This document shows, in pieces, positions 50,456 to 58,065 of a DNA stretch of 58,069 bases. The position numbers were made by a program, and so were the translations under genes. Within the stretch, counting starts at the first letter, position 1. Every line of letters starts with the position of its first letter. Source of the DNA: Prevotella sp. (GTDB lineage Bacteria; Bacteroidota; Bacteroidia; Bacteroidales; Bacteroidaceae); assembly GCA_017618275.1 (NCBI GenBank), contig JAFZUS010000075.1, positions 1 through 58,069 of the forward strand. The letters are read 5' to 3'. Below the pieces are notes generated by a model. That model made no database searches. It saw only the letters and a list, made by a program, of their open reading frames with translations, and had not been told where the DNA came from.

Positions 50456-51748
50456 ATGAAGATTGAAATCATGAGAAGAGATACGTTATTGATGGTGCTG
50501 GTGATACTATTCACGCTTCACGCATCAGCCCAGCGGGTGCGCGACCTCATCATCCAGAACCCCACCTATGCCTCGTGTAACTACGATGTTTATCCTGACA
50601 GCGTTCCGAATACCCTGACGCCTGCCCCCAAAGGCAAGAAACCCTTCTATATCTCGCATTACGGTCGTCACGGCTCGCGTTATATCAGCAGTCGTGCCGG
50701 TTTTGACACGCCCTTCAGGATGATGGCTCATGCTGACAGTGTCAATGAGTTGACACCCATTGGAGACCGTGTGTTCGACGAGATGAAACTTATCATGGCC
50801 GATACCGAAGGTCGATGGGGTGAACTGACACTTCACGGCAGGGAGCAGCACCGTCAGATAGCGCAAAGGATGGTGGAGCGTTTCCCCGAGGTGTTTAGCG
50901 GCGATGCACGTGTCAGTTGTATCAGCACCATCGTGCCCCGATGTATGATGTCGATGGGCTGCGCGATGATCCAGATGAAACAGATGAACCCCCGTCTGCG
51001 CATCACGATGGAAGCCTCGCAGCGCAATCAATGGTATATGAACCACCAGAACAGGAAACTGCGCCGTGACTATATGACGCCAGAAGCCCGGAAGGCTTAT
51101 GAGGAGTATATATCCGGTCGTAGGAGCAACAGTAGACTGATGGAACTCATCTTCAAGAACCCTGATATCGTGAAGGAGATTGTTGACGAGGAGGACTTCA
51201 ACTACTACCTGATGAAGATGGGCCTCTTCCAGCAGAACACCCATCTCCGGCAAAATACCTACCTGCAGGATCTCTTCCTGCCCGATGAACTATACCAGAT
51301 GTGGCAAGTCGACAACGCCCTCTGGTATATCCAACACGGTGCCTGCAAACTCAACGGTGGCAAGCAACCCACCAGCCAGATTCCCCTGCTCCGGCAACTC
51401 ATCGCTGATGCCGACAGTTGTATCCGCCTCGATAAGCCTGGAGCCCAACTGCGCTTCGGCCACGAGACCGTGCTGCTGCCGCTGGTCTGTCTGATTGGTA
51501 TCAACGGCTACGACCTGGCTACTGACAACCTCGACGACCTCGAAGCCAAAGGGTGGTGGTGCTCCAGCGTCTTCCCCATGGGGGCCAACCTGCAGTTCAT
51601 CTTCTACCGTAGCAGTCCGAAAGACAAGGATGTGCTTGTGAAGGTGCTCCTGAACGAACAGGAGGCTACGCTGCCCATCGCCACCGACTGCGCCCCCTAT
51701 TACCACTGGAGCGACTTCCGTAATTATTGTCAAGAAAAATTGAAGTAG
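50456..51748 (+). CDS. Secreted histidine-type phosphatase (phytase/MINPP-like)
   Basis: The 430-residue protein has a signal peptide (LLMVLVILFTLHASAQ) and the histidine acid phosphatase signature HYGRHGSRY (about 62-70), with the distal catalytic GHET motif (about 328-331). The long helical insert between them is typical of multiple inositol polyphosphate phosphatases and phytase-like enzymes of Bacteroidetes. It may release phosphate from inositol phosphates or other phosphomonoesters outside the cytoplasm. An alternative start is the internal ATG at codon 5. The upstream paralogue is 9 bases away; the gene is followed by hairpin-rich intergenic DNA. Confidence 0.85.
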   Translation: MKIEIMRRDTLLMVLVILFTLHASAQRVRDLIIQNPTYASCNYDVYPDSVPNTLTPAPKGKKPFYISHYGRHGSRYISSRAGFDTPFRMMAHADSVNELTPIGDRVFDEMKLIMADTEGRWGELTLHGREQHRQIAQRMVERFPEVFSGDARVSCISTIVPRCMMSMGCAMIQMKQMNPRLRITMEASQRNQWYMNHQNRKLRRDYMTPEARKAYEEYISGRRSNSRLMELIFKNPDIVKEIVDEEDFNYYLMKMGLFQQNTHLRQNTYLQDLFLPDELYQMWQVDNALWYIQHGACKLNGGKQPTSQIPLLRQLIADADSCIRLDKPGAQLRFGHETVLLPLVCLIGINGYDLATDNLDDLEAKGWWCSSVFPMGANLQFIFYRSSPKDKDVLVKVLLNEQEATLPIATDCAPYYHWSDFRNYCQEKLK

Positions 51749-51764
51749 GTATTCCCGTTGCCGT

Positions 51765-51791
51765 ATAGGCGCTGTTTTGCGCTATGCCTAT
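51765..51791. repeat. Short hairpin after the phosphatase gene
   Basis: ATAGGC (51765-51770) pairs with GCCTAT (51786-51791), with an inner GC/GC pair. It is followed by GAAAAAAG rather than a T-run, so it is not a clear terminator on the plus strand. Confidence 0.5.
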
Positions 51792-51891
51792 GAAAAAAGT
51801 GTTCGTAGGCTATGAAAAATTTGTTGCATAGTTATGCCGCAAATTTTGCCTCGTTATACATATTTCAGAGACACTGTATGTTTTGTAAAAC

Positions 51892-51959
51892 TTTCTGACG
51901 GATGGCAGTTCTGACGGATGGCAGATGGCAATTAACTGCCATCCGCCATCTGCCATCCC
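51892..51959. repeat. GGATGGCA-repeat hairpin
   Basis: GGATGGCAGATGGC (51916-51929) pairs with GCCATCTGCCATCC (51945-51958), 14 bp. An alternative inner stem pairs GATGGCA (51924-51930) with TGCCATC (51937-51943). A direct copy GACGGATGGCAG also occurs at 51897-51908. The region can switch between two folds; it looks like a small dispersed repeat or terminator. Confidence 0.7.
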
Positions 51960-51983
51960 CAAACAAAAATAAATCTCGTTTTA

Positions 51984-52015
51984 TTTGGAACTTACCGAAA
52001 AACTCCGTAAATTTG
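51984..52015 (+). promoter_or_regulatory. Promoter of the antitoxin/PIN-toxin operon
   Basis: TTTG at 51984-51987 and TAAATTTG at 52008-52015, exactly 20 bases apart. The antitoxin ATG follows at 52036. Confidence 0.85.
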
Positions 52016-52035
52016 CAAACGTAAAATATATATGT

Positions 52036-52248
52036 ATGGAAACTGCTGCATTAAATCCAACCCAGATGCACTTGTTGAAACTCTTTGCTTTCAACAACAG
52101 TGAGGAGTATGCCCGTGAGGTCCAGATGGTGCTGACCCGCCATTTTCAGGCTCAACTTGATGCCGAGGCCGACCGTCTATGGGATGAGGGCATTCTGAAT
52201 CAGGAGAAACTTGATGCCATCCGTCAGGAAGACCTCCACGCAAAGTGA
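52036..52248 (+). CDS. Antitoxin partner of a PIN toxin
   Basis: The start METAALNPTQMHLL (ATG at 52036) is chosen because an earlier in-frame start would precede the promoter's -7 box. The 70-residue protein is mostly helical and polar (SEEYAREVQMVLTRHFQAQLDAEADRLWDEG). It is the usual small partner found before TIGR00305-type PIN toxin genes in Bacteroidetes. It should neutralise the toxin and may repress the operon, although no ribbon-helix-helix or HTH signature is plain. The toxin gene follows 7 bases after the stop. Strong promoter at 51984-52015. Confidence 0.75.
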   Translation: METAALNPTQMHLLKLFAFNNSEEYAREVQMVLTRHFQAQLDAEADRLWDEGILNQEKLDAIRQEDLHAK

Positions 52249-52255
52249 TCAGACA

Positions 52256-52660
52256 ATGGCCAGATTAGTTCTCGACACGAACAGCCTCCTGCAATGCATA
52301 TCCCGTCGAAGCCGTTACCATGAATTGTGGCTTTCATTGCTCGATGGGAGGAATACTTTGTGCGTTTCAACAGAGATTCTGGAAGAATATGCCGAGATCT
52401 TGGAGCGTAAAACAAGTCCGAAGTTTGCAGAGTTGGCTCTTAGTGTCATTACTAATAATCCGTACACGCAGTTTGTTACTCCCTACTACCATTTTAGATT
52501 AATAGCAGCAGATCCGGACGATGATAAGTTTGTTGACTGTGCTGTAGCCGGGAATGCGAAGTATATTGTCACAGAGGATAGTCATTATGATGTTCTCAAA
52601 GAACTTGACTTCCCGAAAGTCGATATCATAAAACTGGATGACATCATCCAGAAACTATAG
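52256..52660 (+). CDS. PIN-domain toxin (TIGR00305-like)
   Basis: The start is set at MARLVLDTNSLLQC (ATG 52256), which puts the first catalytic Asp (LVLDTN) at residue 6, as in the family; a longer reading frame overlaps the antitoxin. The 134 residues show the PIN acidic residues: Asp in LDTN, Glu in STEILEEYAEIL, Asp in DPDDDKFVDCAVAGNAKYIVTED. PIN toxins of this group are ribonucleases that cleave RNA when freed from the antitoxin. Likely co-transcribed with the antitoxin; a long hairpin with a T-rich run (52814-52903) may end the transcript. Confidence 0.88.
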   Translation: MARLVLDTNSLLQCISRRSRYHELWLSLLDGRNTLCVSTEILEEYAEILERKTSPKFAELALSVITNNPYTQFVTPYYHFRLIAADPDDDKFVDCAVAGNAKYIVTEDSHYDVLKELDFPKVDIIKLDDIIQKL

Positions 52661-52729
52661 AATTGTCGAACCCTCAAAACCGCAAATGCCTATGGGCTGA
52701 GATAAAATATAAAAGGACATAAGATAGAA

Positions 52730-52903
52730 CGTCCACTTTTGATTCTTGTCTCCCTAATATCGCCAAATAATTGAGACAATCAAGAACGAAAAGATGGAAG
52801 TTCGCGCCAGATGGCGTGGACTTTTACTCGTTTAGATTGTTAGGCGTTTGGCGACGCTTGGGAGACGTAGACGAAGTAAATTGTCCACGTTTTCTTTTTT
52901 TTA
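52730..52903. repeat. Double hairpin with terminator-like T-tract
   Basis: CGTGGAC (52815-52821) pairs with GTCCACG (52883-52889) enclosing a long imperfect stem with GGCGT/ACGCT inside. TTTTCTTTTTTTTATG follows at once, as at a terminator. A related sequence upstream (52731-52790; GTCCACTTTTGATT... and ...GACAATCAAG) can form its own hairpin and contains GTCCAC complementary to the GTGGAC. Together they look like a pair of diverged inverted repeats. Confidence 0.6.
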
Positions 52904-52952
52904 TGTCTTTTAAACTCGAATAACCGAATTATAAACTCAAAACAATAAAACA

Positions 52953-55691
52953 ATGAAAAAACTTTTTATTACCCTTATCGCAATACTCTTGCCGATGCTT
53001 GCGAGCGCAGATGCTGTGAAGATAGACGGCATCTATTACAACCTTATAACAAATGCTAAGCAAGCAGAGGTAACAAGTAATCCTAATAAATACAAGGGAG
53101 ATGTTGTTATACCTGTATCTGTCAACTATAATGGGATTGATTATAGCGTTACATCCATTGGTAATAGTGCTTTCTATAATTGTAGCGGCCTCACTTCGGT
53201 CACCATCCCCAACAGCGTGACCTCCATCGGCAATGATGCTTTCTATTATTGCAGCCGCCTCACTTCGGTCACCATCCCCAACAGCGTGACCTCCATCGGC
53301 AATGATGCTTTCCAGAACTGCAGCGGCCTGACTTCCGTGACTATCCCCAACAGCGTGACCTCCATTGGTGGTTACGCTTTCTCTGGGACTGGATGGTATG
53401 ATAGTCAGAGTGATGGTATCTTATATCTTGACAATTGGCTTTTGGGTCATAAAGGAGAAGTACCAACGGGAGCAATAACAATACCTGATGGTACAAAAGG
53501 AATCGCAGGTTATGCTTTCTCTAGATGTCGTGGTCTGACCTCTGTCACCATCCCCAACAGCGTGACCTCCATAGGCCAGAGTGCTTTCTATGGTTGCAGC
53601 GGCCTGACTTCGATTACCATCCCTAACAGCGTGACCTCCATTGGTAATAATGCTTTCGCTAATTGTAGCGGCCTCACTTCTGTTACCATCCCTAACAGCG
53701 TGACCTCCATCGGCGGTTATGCTTTCTTTGGTTGCAGCGGCCTCACTTCGGTCACCATCCCCAACAGCGTGACCTCCATCTATTACGGTGCTTTCCAGAA
53801 CTGCAGCGGACTGACCTCCGTGACCTGTTTATCTAGCCCGACTTCATATGGGAGTGGTATTTTTTCAGGTTGCACCAATATAAATGAAGTAACATTCGAT
53901 TGTGAAAAAGTTCTATCATTATTCTCTGGCTTATCTTCAATAACTAAAGTAACCTTGACAGATAAAGTAACTTCCATCGGCGGTAATGCTTTCTCTGGTT
54001 GCAGCGGTCTAACCTCTGTGACCATCCCAAACAGCGTGACATCCATCGGCGAGTCTGCTTTCGTAAGCTGCAGCGGCCTGACCTCTGTGACCATCCCCAA
54101 CAGCGTTACCTCCATCGGCAGTTCTGCTTTCTCTGGATGCAGCGGCCTGACCTCCGTTATTATTGGCAGTGGCGTTACATCTATAAGTTCTAATGCATTC
54201 CCTAATGCAAATCTGAAAAAGACAATTTGGCTAACCAATACACCTCCTTCTGGTTATACTTATGCTAAAGGTGCTGTTAATTATGTATCCAATGACCTAT
54301 ATACGTCATTAAGTAATGTGATAAAATATCAATTCCTTAGTTCATATTTTGATGTTGATGGTATCAGGTATGTACCAGTCAGTCCCTCGGAGAGAACCTG
54401 TGATGCGATAGACTGTGAGTATAACGAAAGTACAGAAAATATGAGTATTTCTTCTACAGTTGTATATAAGGGTGTTACGATGACGGTAAAGGATATCCAA
54501 CCCTATCTGGCCTATAACAACAAATTTATCAAAAAACTGACAGTAAATAACGACGGCGAACTGGCAAATTATGCTTTTACTGACTGCTCAAACATGCAAA
54601 GCGTTACATTAGGCACAAAAGTTTCTGCCATCGGAGAGTCTGCCTTCCAAGGATGTTCGTCAATTGAAAAAATAGATATACCCAAAATAGTAACAGTATT
54701 GAACAATTCCACTTTTTCTGGTTGTACTTCTCTGAAAGCGATAAAAATCAAGCCCAAAATGACAGAAATTAAAAATAATGTATTTTACAATTGTACGAGT
54801 CTTAAAAATGTGGTAATTGCAGACAGTGAAGAGGAATTGGAATTGGGCTCAAACGGTAGTAATCCCATATTCTCTTCCTGCCCTTTGGATTCCGTTTATA
54901 TTGGAAGAAATATCAATTATAACACAACAAATTCTTACGGTTACTCACCTTTCTATCGCAACACATCATTGAGGGCGGTAAAGATTACAGACAAGGAGAC
55001 GGAAATTTCTACTAATGAGTTCTATGGCTGTACCAACCTTCAGAGGGTAATTATCGGCGACGGTGTGACCACTATTGGCGATTGGGCCTTTTCAGGTTGC
55101 CAGAGCCTGAAATACTTTGCCTTTGGTTCTCAGGTACAGACAATTGGAAAGGAGGCTTTTTCTGACTGTACATCAGTTATAGAAATCATCAGTAAGGCAA
55201 CTGCGGCTCCAACTTGTGGTTCTCAGGCTCTTGACGATATCAACAAATGGGATTGTATGCTCTATGTACCCGATGGTTGCCTAGCTGCTTATCAGGCAGC
55301 GGATCAGTGGAAAGATTTCTTCTTTTCTGAAGAGGGTGAGGGCACACAAGGTTCAGGCGAATCTGGTGATAATCCTGATGGAAAGAAATGTGGGAAGCCT
55401 ACAATCAGTATCAAAGGCGGAAAGTTAATATTCACTAGTAAGACCAGTGATGTGATATTCCATTATAGCATCACTCACTCTGATGCTAGAAACGACATCT
55501 CTAATGGTGAGGTAAATCTTACCAATACCTATATAATCAGTGTATATGCATCAAAGGAAGGTTATGAGGATTCCAAGGTGGCAAGAGGAGAGATTCTGGT
55601 GAAAGGCGGTTCAGATGGTGATCTGAATGGTGATGGCATAATTAATGCCGCTGACGTGGTGAAGTTGGTGAATATTATCTCGGGGCAATAG
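52953..55691 (+). CDS. BspA-like leucine-rich repeat surface protein
   Basis: The 912-residue protein has a signal peptide (MKKLFITLIAILLPMLASA). Two blocks of LRR_5 repeats follow, the first (about 73-409) with near-identical 23-residue units CSGLTSVTIPNSVTSIGxxAF, the second (about 520-750) more diverged. A chitobiase C-terminal-like module (CGKPTISIKGGKLIFTSKTS, about 815-885) comes next. The protein ends in a half dockerin, DLNGDGIINAADVVKLVNIISGQ. It has no T9SS sorting domain. BspA proteins of oral Prevotella and Tannerella relatives bind host or bacterial surfaces. DNA-level repeat identity suggests the LRR copy number can change by recombination. Confidence 0.88.
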   Translation: MKKLFITLIAILLPMLASADAVKIDGIYYNLITNAKQAEVTSNPNKYKGDVVIPVSVNYNGIDYSVTSIGNSAFYNCSGLTSVTIPNSVTSIGNDAFYYCSRLTSVTIPNSVTSIGNDAFQNCSGLTSVTIPNSVTSIGGYAFSGTGWYDSQSDGILYLDNWLLGHKGEVPTGAITIPDGTKGIAGYAFSRCRGLTSVTIPNSVTSIGQSAFYGCSGLTSITIPNSVTSIGNNAFANCSGLTSVTIPNSVTSIGGYAFFGCSGLTSVTIPNSVTSIYYGAFQNCSGLTSVTCLSSPTSYGSGIFSGCTNINEVTFDCEKVLSLFSGLSSITKVTLTDKVTSIGGNAFSGCSGLTSVTIPNSVTSIGESAFVSCSGLTSVTIPNSVTSIGSSAFSGCSGLTSVIIGSGVTSISSNAFPNANLKKTIWLTNTPPSGYTYAKGAVNYVSNDLYTSLSNVIKYQFLSSYFDVDGIRYVPVSPSERTCDAIDCEYNESTENMSISSTVVYKGVTMTVKDIQPYLAYNNKFIKKLTVNNDGELANYAFTDCSNMQSVTLGTKVSAIGESAFQGCSSIEKIDIPKIVTVLNNSTFSGCTSLKAIKIKPKMTEIKNNVFYNCTSLKNVVIADSEEELELGSNGSNPIFSSCPLDSVYIGRNINYNTTNSYGYSPFYRNTSLRAVKITDKETEISTNEFYGCTNLQRVIIGDGVTTIGDWAFSGCQSLKYFAFGSQVQTIGKEAFSDCTSVIEIISKATAAPTCGSQALDDINKWDCMLYVPDGCLAAYQAADQWKDFFFSEEGEGTQGSGESGDNPDGKKCGKPTISIKGGKLIFTSKTSDVIFHYSITHSDARNDISNGEVNLTNTYIISVYASKEGYEDSKVARGEILVKGGSDGDLNGDGIINAADVVKLVNIISGQ
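53164..54155 (+). repeat. 69-bp tandem coding repeats of the LRR protein
   Basis: Units of about 69 bp around AACAGCGTGACCTCCATCGG recur at least eight times with very few changes, in three clusters (53164-53372, 53533-53830, 53971-54155) separated by non-repeat segments. They are far more alike than protein selection would require. Confidence 0.85.
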
Positions 55692-55700
55692 TTCTGTAGA

Positions 55701-55790
55701 ATGAACCCTAAGGTTTCGAGGGCTGAAGGGTTAGGGTTGAAGGCTTGAAGCTTTAGGGTTCAGCCATTCAACCCTTAGGGCTCGTAGTAT
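55701..55790. repeat. AACCCTAAGG/AGGGTTGAA inverted repeats
   Basis: GGCTGAA/TTCAGCC and AGGGTTGAA/TTCAACCCT pairings nest with several AGGGTT copies just after the LRR stop. It could be a terminator-like or dispersed element; several folds compete. Confidence 0.6.
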
Positions 55791-55820
55791 GCCTCACAGC
55801 ATTCCTGTGAGGTTAAAATG

Positions 55821-55904
55821 ATAACCCTGCCTTATTGTGCAATAACCCTGCCTTATTTGGAAATAAGGGTGCCTTATTGGATAATAACCGTCCCTTATGG
55901 ACAT
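55821..55904. repeat. Four tandem 21-bp repeats
   Basis: Units start at 55821, 55842, 55863 and 55884, each like ATAACCCTGCCTTATTTGGAA. The third reads GGG where others read CCC. CCTTATTT-GG-AAATAAGG at units 2-3 is a perfect 8-bp hairpin. No gene or integrase site is attached. Confidence 0.85.
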
Positions 55905-56000
55905 TTTTACGAAACCCAGACCTGGAAGCGGAAATGATTCTTGGATAATCCGAGATTACCAAACATTTCGAAAGAAATTTTATAAAAAAAGAGATAAATA

Positions 56001-56032
56001 CTTGGTGGTTTCATAAAAAAGTAGTAATTTTG
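56001..56032 (+). promoter_or_regulatory. Promoter of rpsU
   Basis: CTTG (56001-56004) as -33 and TAATTTTG (56025-56032), 20 bases apart. The S21 start lies 68 bases downstream at 56101. Confidence 0.7.
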
Positions 56033-56100
56033 CACCCGCTTTTCGTGGCACGTGTGCCAGAAGCATGAAGTTTAACATAAAATTAAAAAACAAAAGACAA

Positions 56101-56292
56101 ATGATTATTGTACCCGTAAAAGAAGGTGAGAACATCGAAAAGGCTCTCAAGAAGTTTAAGAGGAAGTTTGAGAAGACAGGCGTGGTGAAGGAACTTCGCC
56201 GCCGTCAGCAGTTCGACAAACCTTCTGTACTTAAGCGCCTTAAGATGGAACACGCTGTTTACGTACAGAAGTTGCGCACGAACGAGGAATAA
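56101..56292 (+). CDS. rpsU: 30S ribosomal protein S21
   Basis: The 63-residue basic protein starts at MIIVPVKEGENIEKAL (ATG 56101) and matches S21: IEKALKKFKRKFEKTGVVKELRRRQ and FDKPSVLKRLKMEHAVY. An upstream in-frame ATG at 56065 would add 12 residues not seen in S21 and is unlikely. S21 sits near the anti-Shine-Dalgarno end of 16S rRNA in the small subunit. The rpsU-recombinase-hpf-tRNA order is typical of Bacteroidales. Confidence 0.97.
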   Translation: MIIVPVKEGENIEKALKKFKRKFEKTGVVKELRRRQQFDKPSVLKRLKMEHAVYVQKLRTNEE

Positions 56293-56309
56293 TAAAAGTT
56301 CCTAAAAAA

Positions 56310-56341
56310 TTTGGTAGTTTCAGATTTTATTCGTAAATTCG
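56310..56341 (+). promoter_or_regulatory. Promoter of the tyrosine recombinase gene
   Basis: TTTG (56310-56313) and TAAATTCG (56334-56341), 20 bases apart. A perfect 6-bp hairpin ACGAAT-GGCT-ATTCGT (56374-56389) lies in the leader. Confidence 0.65.
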
Positions 56342-56458
56342 TACCCGAAAATCGTTATTAAGTGAGCGCCGCGACGAATGGCTATTCGTAAAAGGCCGAG
56401 CGTGAACGATTTATGTAAGACAGGACATAGCGTTCTGTTGTGACGAAAAGGAAAAAGA

Positions 56459-57337
56459 ATGATATACCAGTTTCTGAACTACCTGCGTTATGAGCGGAAT
56501 GCTTCCGCGCAGACTGTGCAGACATACGAGGAGGCTCTTGAGGAGTTTGAATCGTATCTCGAACTTAAGGATAAAGGGCTCTCGCCGGCGACGGCAGACA
56601 CCGATCTCATCCGCGACTGGATGGAGAGTCTGATGGATAAAGGAAACACTGCATCAACTATCAATAAGAAATTGAGTGCATTGCGTTCCTTTTATCGCTT
56701 TGCCCTCAAGCGGAATCTGGTAGAACGTGATCCGGCCCATTGTGTAACTGGTCCCAAGAAGTCGAAACCGCTGCCGCAGTTCCTCAGGGAAGGGGAGATG
56801 GACAGGCTGCTCGACGATCTGGAATGGGATAATACCTATAATAACGTGCGCGCGCGTACCATATTATTATTATTCTATGAGGCCGGGCTCCGACGCTCGG
56901 AACTGGTAGGACTCAACGATGAGGATATCGACTTCGGATCCTGTCAACTGAAGGTGACGGGCAAACGGAACAAACAGCGTATCATACCTTTCGGAGAGGA
57001 ACTGGCTACGGAACTGCGCCACTATATGGCGGTGCGTGACGCTCAGTTCGGGGAGGGACACGGAGCGCTGTTCCTGAACGACAAGGGCCTGCGGATAAAG
57101 GGCAGCCAGGTGTACCTGATTGTGAGGAAGTACCTGTCGGCAGTCACCTCGTTGAAGAAAAAGTCGCCCCACGTGCTTCGCCATACCTTCGCCACAGCCA
57201 TGCTGAACAACGGTGCAGGACTTGAGGGTATCAAGAACCTGCTGGGTCATGAGAGCGTCAGTACGACGGAGATCTATACCCACACCACGTTCGAGCAGTT
57301 GAAAAGAGTATATAAAGAGGCTCATCCCAGAGCCTGA
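56459..57337 (+). CDS. Tyrosine recombinase XerC/XerD family
   Basis: The 292-residue protein has the N-terminal SAM-like core-binding domain (about 1-85, FLNYLRYERNASAQTVQTY) and the catalytic domain with the full set: Arg in EAGLRRSELVGL, Lys in VTGKRNKQRIIPF, His and Arg in PHVLRHTFATAML, His in NLLGHESVSTTEIY and Tyr in TTEIYTH. Size and position between rpsU and hpf are typical of the chromosomal Bacteroidales recombinase acting in chromosome dimer resolution at dif; no mobile element is attached. Which of XerC or XerD it is cannot be decided from the sequence. Confidence 0.93.
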   Translation: MIYQFLNYLRYERNASAQTVQTYEEALEEFESYLELKDKGLSPATADTDLIRDWMESLMDKGNTASTINKKLSALRSFYRFALKRNLVERDPAHCVTGPKKSKPLPQFLREGEMDRLLDDLEWDNTYNNVRARTILLLFYEAGLRRSELVGLNDEDIDFGSCQLKVTGKRNKQRIIPFGEELATELRHYMAVRDAQFGEGHGALFLNDKGLRIKGSQVYLIVRKYLSAVTSLKKKSPHVLRHTFATAMLNNGAGLEGIKNLLGHESVSTTEIYTHTTFEQLKRVYKEAHPRA

Positions 57338-57362
57338 CCCTAATTAATAACTATCTTAAAAC

Positions 57363-57369
57363 AGGAGGT
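57363..57369 (+). promoter_or_regulatory. Strong Shine-Dalgarno site before hpf
   Basis: AGGAGGT lies 4 bases before the ATG at 57374. Bacteroidetes genes rarely show a full SD, and few other starts in this window do, so this decides the hpf start and hints at special translation control. Confidence 0.7.
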
Positions 57370-57373
57370 AACT

Positions 57374-57673
57374 ATGGAAATTAAGATCAAGTCGATTCAT
57401 TTCGACGCTACCGAGCAGTTACAGGCATTCATCGAAAAGAAGATTGCCAAGTTGGAAAAGTCTTTTGAGGATATACAGAAAGTAGAGGTACAGTTGAAAG
57501 TAGAGAAGCCCGCTACTGCCGACAACAAGACCGTGAGTCTGTCGGTAGCAGTACCAGGAAATACGCTGTTTGTGGAGAAGACGAGTGACACTTTTGAGGA
57601 AAGTACGGACCTTTGCGTAGATTCCATGCGCGGACAACTGACGAAATTCAAGGAAAAATTGAGGAATAGATAA
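57374..57673 (+). CDS. hpf: Ribosome hibernation-promoting factor (HPF/RaiA family)
   Basis: The 99-residue short-form HPF starts at MEIKIKSIHFDATEQLQAFIEKKIAKLEK and has the beta-alpha-beta-beta-beta-alpha fold with VEVQLKVEKP and a C-terminal helix VDSMRGQLTKFKEKLRN. It binds the 30S subunit in stationary phase and blocks tRNA and mRNA sites. It follows the recombinase gene by 36 bases and has an unusually strong Shine-Dalgarno site. The tRNA promoter lies just after its stop. Confidence 0.95.
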   Translation: MEIKIKSIHFDATEQLQAFIEKKIAKLEKSFEDIQKVEVQLKVEKPATADNKTVSLSVAVPGNTLFVEKTSDTFEESTDLCVDSMRGQLTKFKEKLRNR

Positions 57674-57690
57674 AAAAATCGAGGAAAAGT

Positions 57691-57721
57691 TTTGTTAATT
57701 CGAAAATAAGTAGTAACTTTG
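57691..57721 (+). promoter_or_regulatory. tRNA operon promoter
   Basis: TTTG (57691-57694) and TAACTTTG (57714-57721), 19 bases apart, 54 bases before tRNA-Thr. Confidence 0.82.
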
Positions 57722-57775
57722 CAGCCGTTTTCCGACAGGTCGTAAATCTGAAACAGAGAGCGGCTGCTTAGAAAC

Positions 57776-57849
57776 GCCTCTTTAGCTCAGTTGGCCAGAG
57801 CACGTGATTTGTAATCTCGGGGTCGTTGGTTCGAATCCGACAAGAGGCT
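57776..57849 (+). tRNA. tRNA-Thr (anticodon TGT)
   Basis: Cloverleaf read directly: acceptor GCCTCTT/AAGAGGC, D stem GCTC/GAGC, anticodon loop TTTGTAA, T stem GTTGG/CCGAC with TTCGAAT. 74 nt to the discriminator T; CCA is not encoded. Confidence 0.97.
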
Positions 57850-57889
57850 CTTCAGTAGGGAAATAAGTTCGTTTACGGACAAAAGGCTT

Positions 57890-57972
57890 GGGTGTTTTCC
57901 AGAGTGGCCAAATGGGGCAGACTGTAAATCTGCTGTCTTTCGACTTCGGTGGTTCGAATCCATCAGCACCCA
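57890..57972 (+). tRNA. tRNA-Tyr (anticodon GTA)
   Basis: Acceptor GGGTGTT/AGCACCC with discriminator A, anticodon loop CTGTAAA, long variable arm as usual for bacterial tRNA-Tyr, T loop TTCGAAT. 83 nt, no encoded CCA. Confidence 0.97.
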
Positions 57973-57992
57973 CACAGGAGAGATGCCGTCTT

Positions 57993-58065
57993 GCGGAAAT
58001 AGCTCAGTTGATAGAGCACTAGCCTTCCAAGCTGGGGGTCGCGGGTTTGAGCCCCGTTTTCCGCT
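57993..58065 (+). tRNA. tRNA-Gly (anticodon TCC)
   Basis: Acceptor GCGGAAA/TTTCCGC, D stem GCTC/GAGC, anticodon loop CTTCCAA, T stem GCGGG/CCCGT with TTTGAGC. 73 nt including discriminator T; no encoded CCA. Confidence 0.97.

Noticed and set aside
53164-54155. CRISPR-like direct repeats
   Set aside because: The repeats are in frame, encode LRR units and have no variable spacers of constant length or cas genes.
55821-55904. CRISPR array or plasmid iterons
   Set aside because: The four 21-bp units are directly adjacent without spacers, and no Rep gene or cas gene is nearby.
56378-56443. 21-residue leader peptide before the recombinase gene
   Set aside because: A short ATG frame exists in the leader, but it has no regulatory codon run and overlaps a hairpin; likely chance.
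56459-57337. Integrase of a mobile element ending at the tRNAs
   Set aside because: The recombinase sits in the conserved rpsU-hpf-tRNA context and no att duplication of the tRNA ends is visible in the window.
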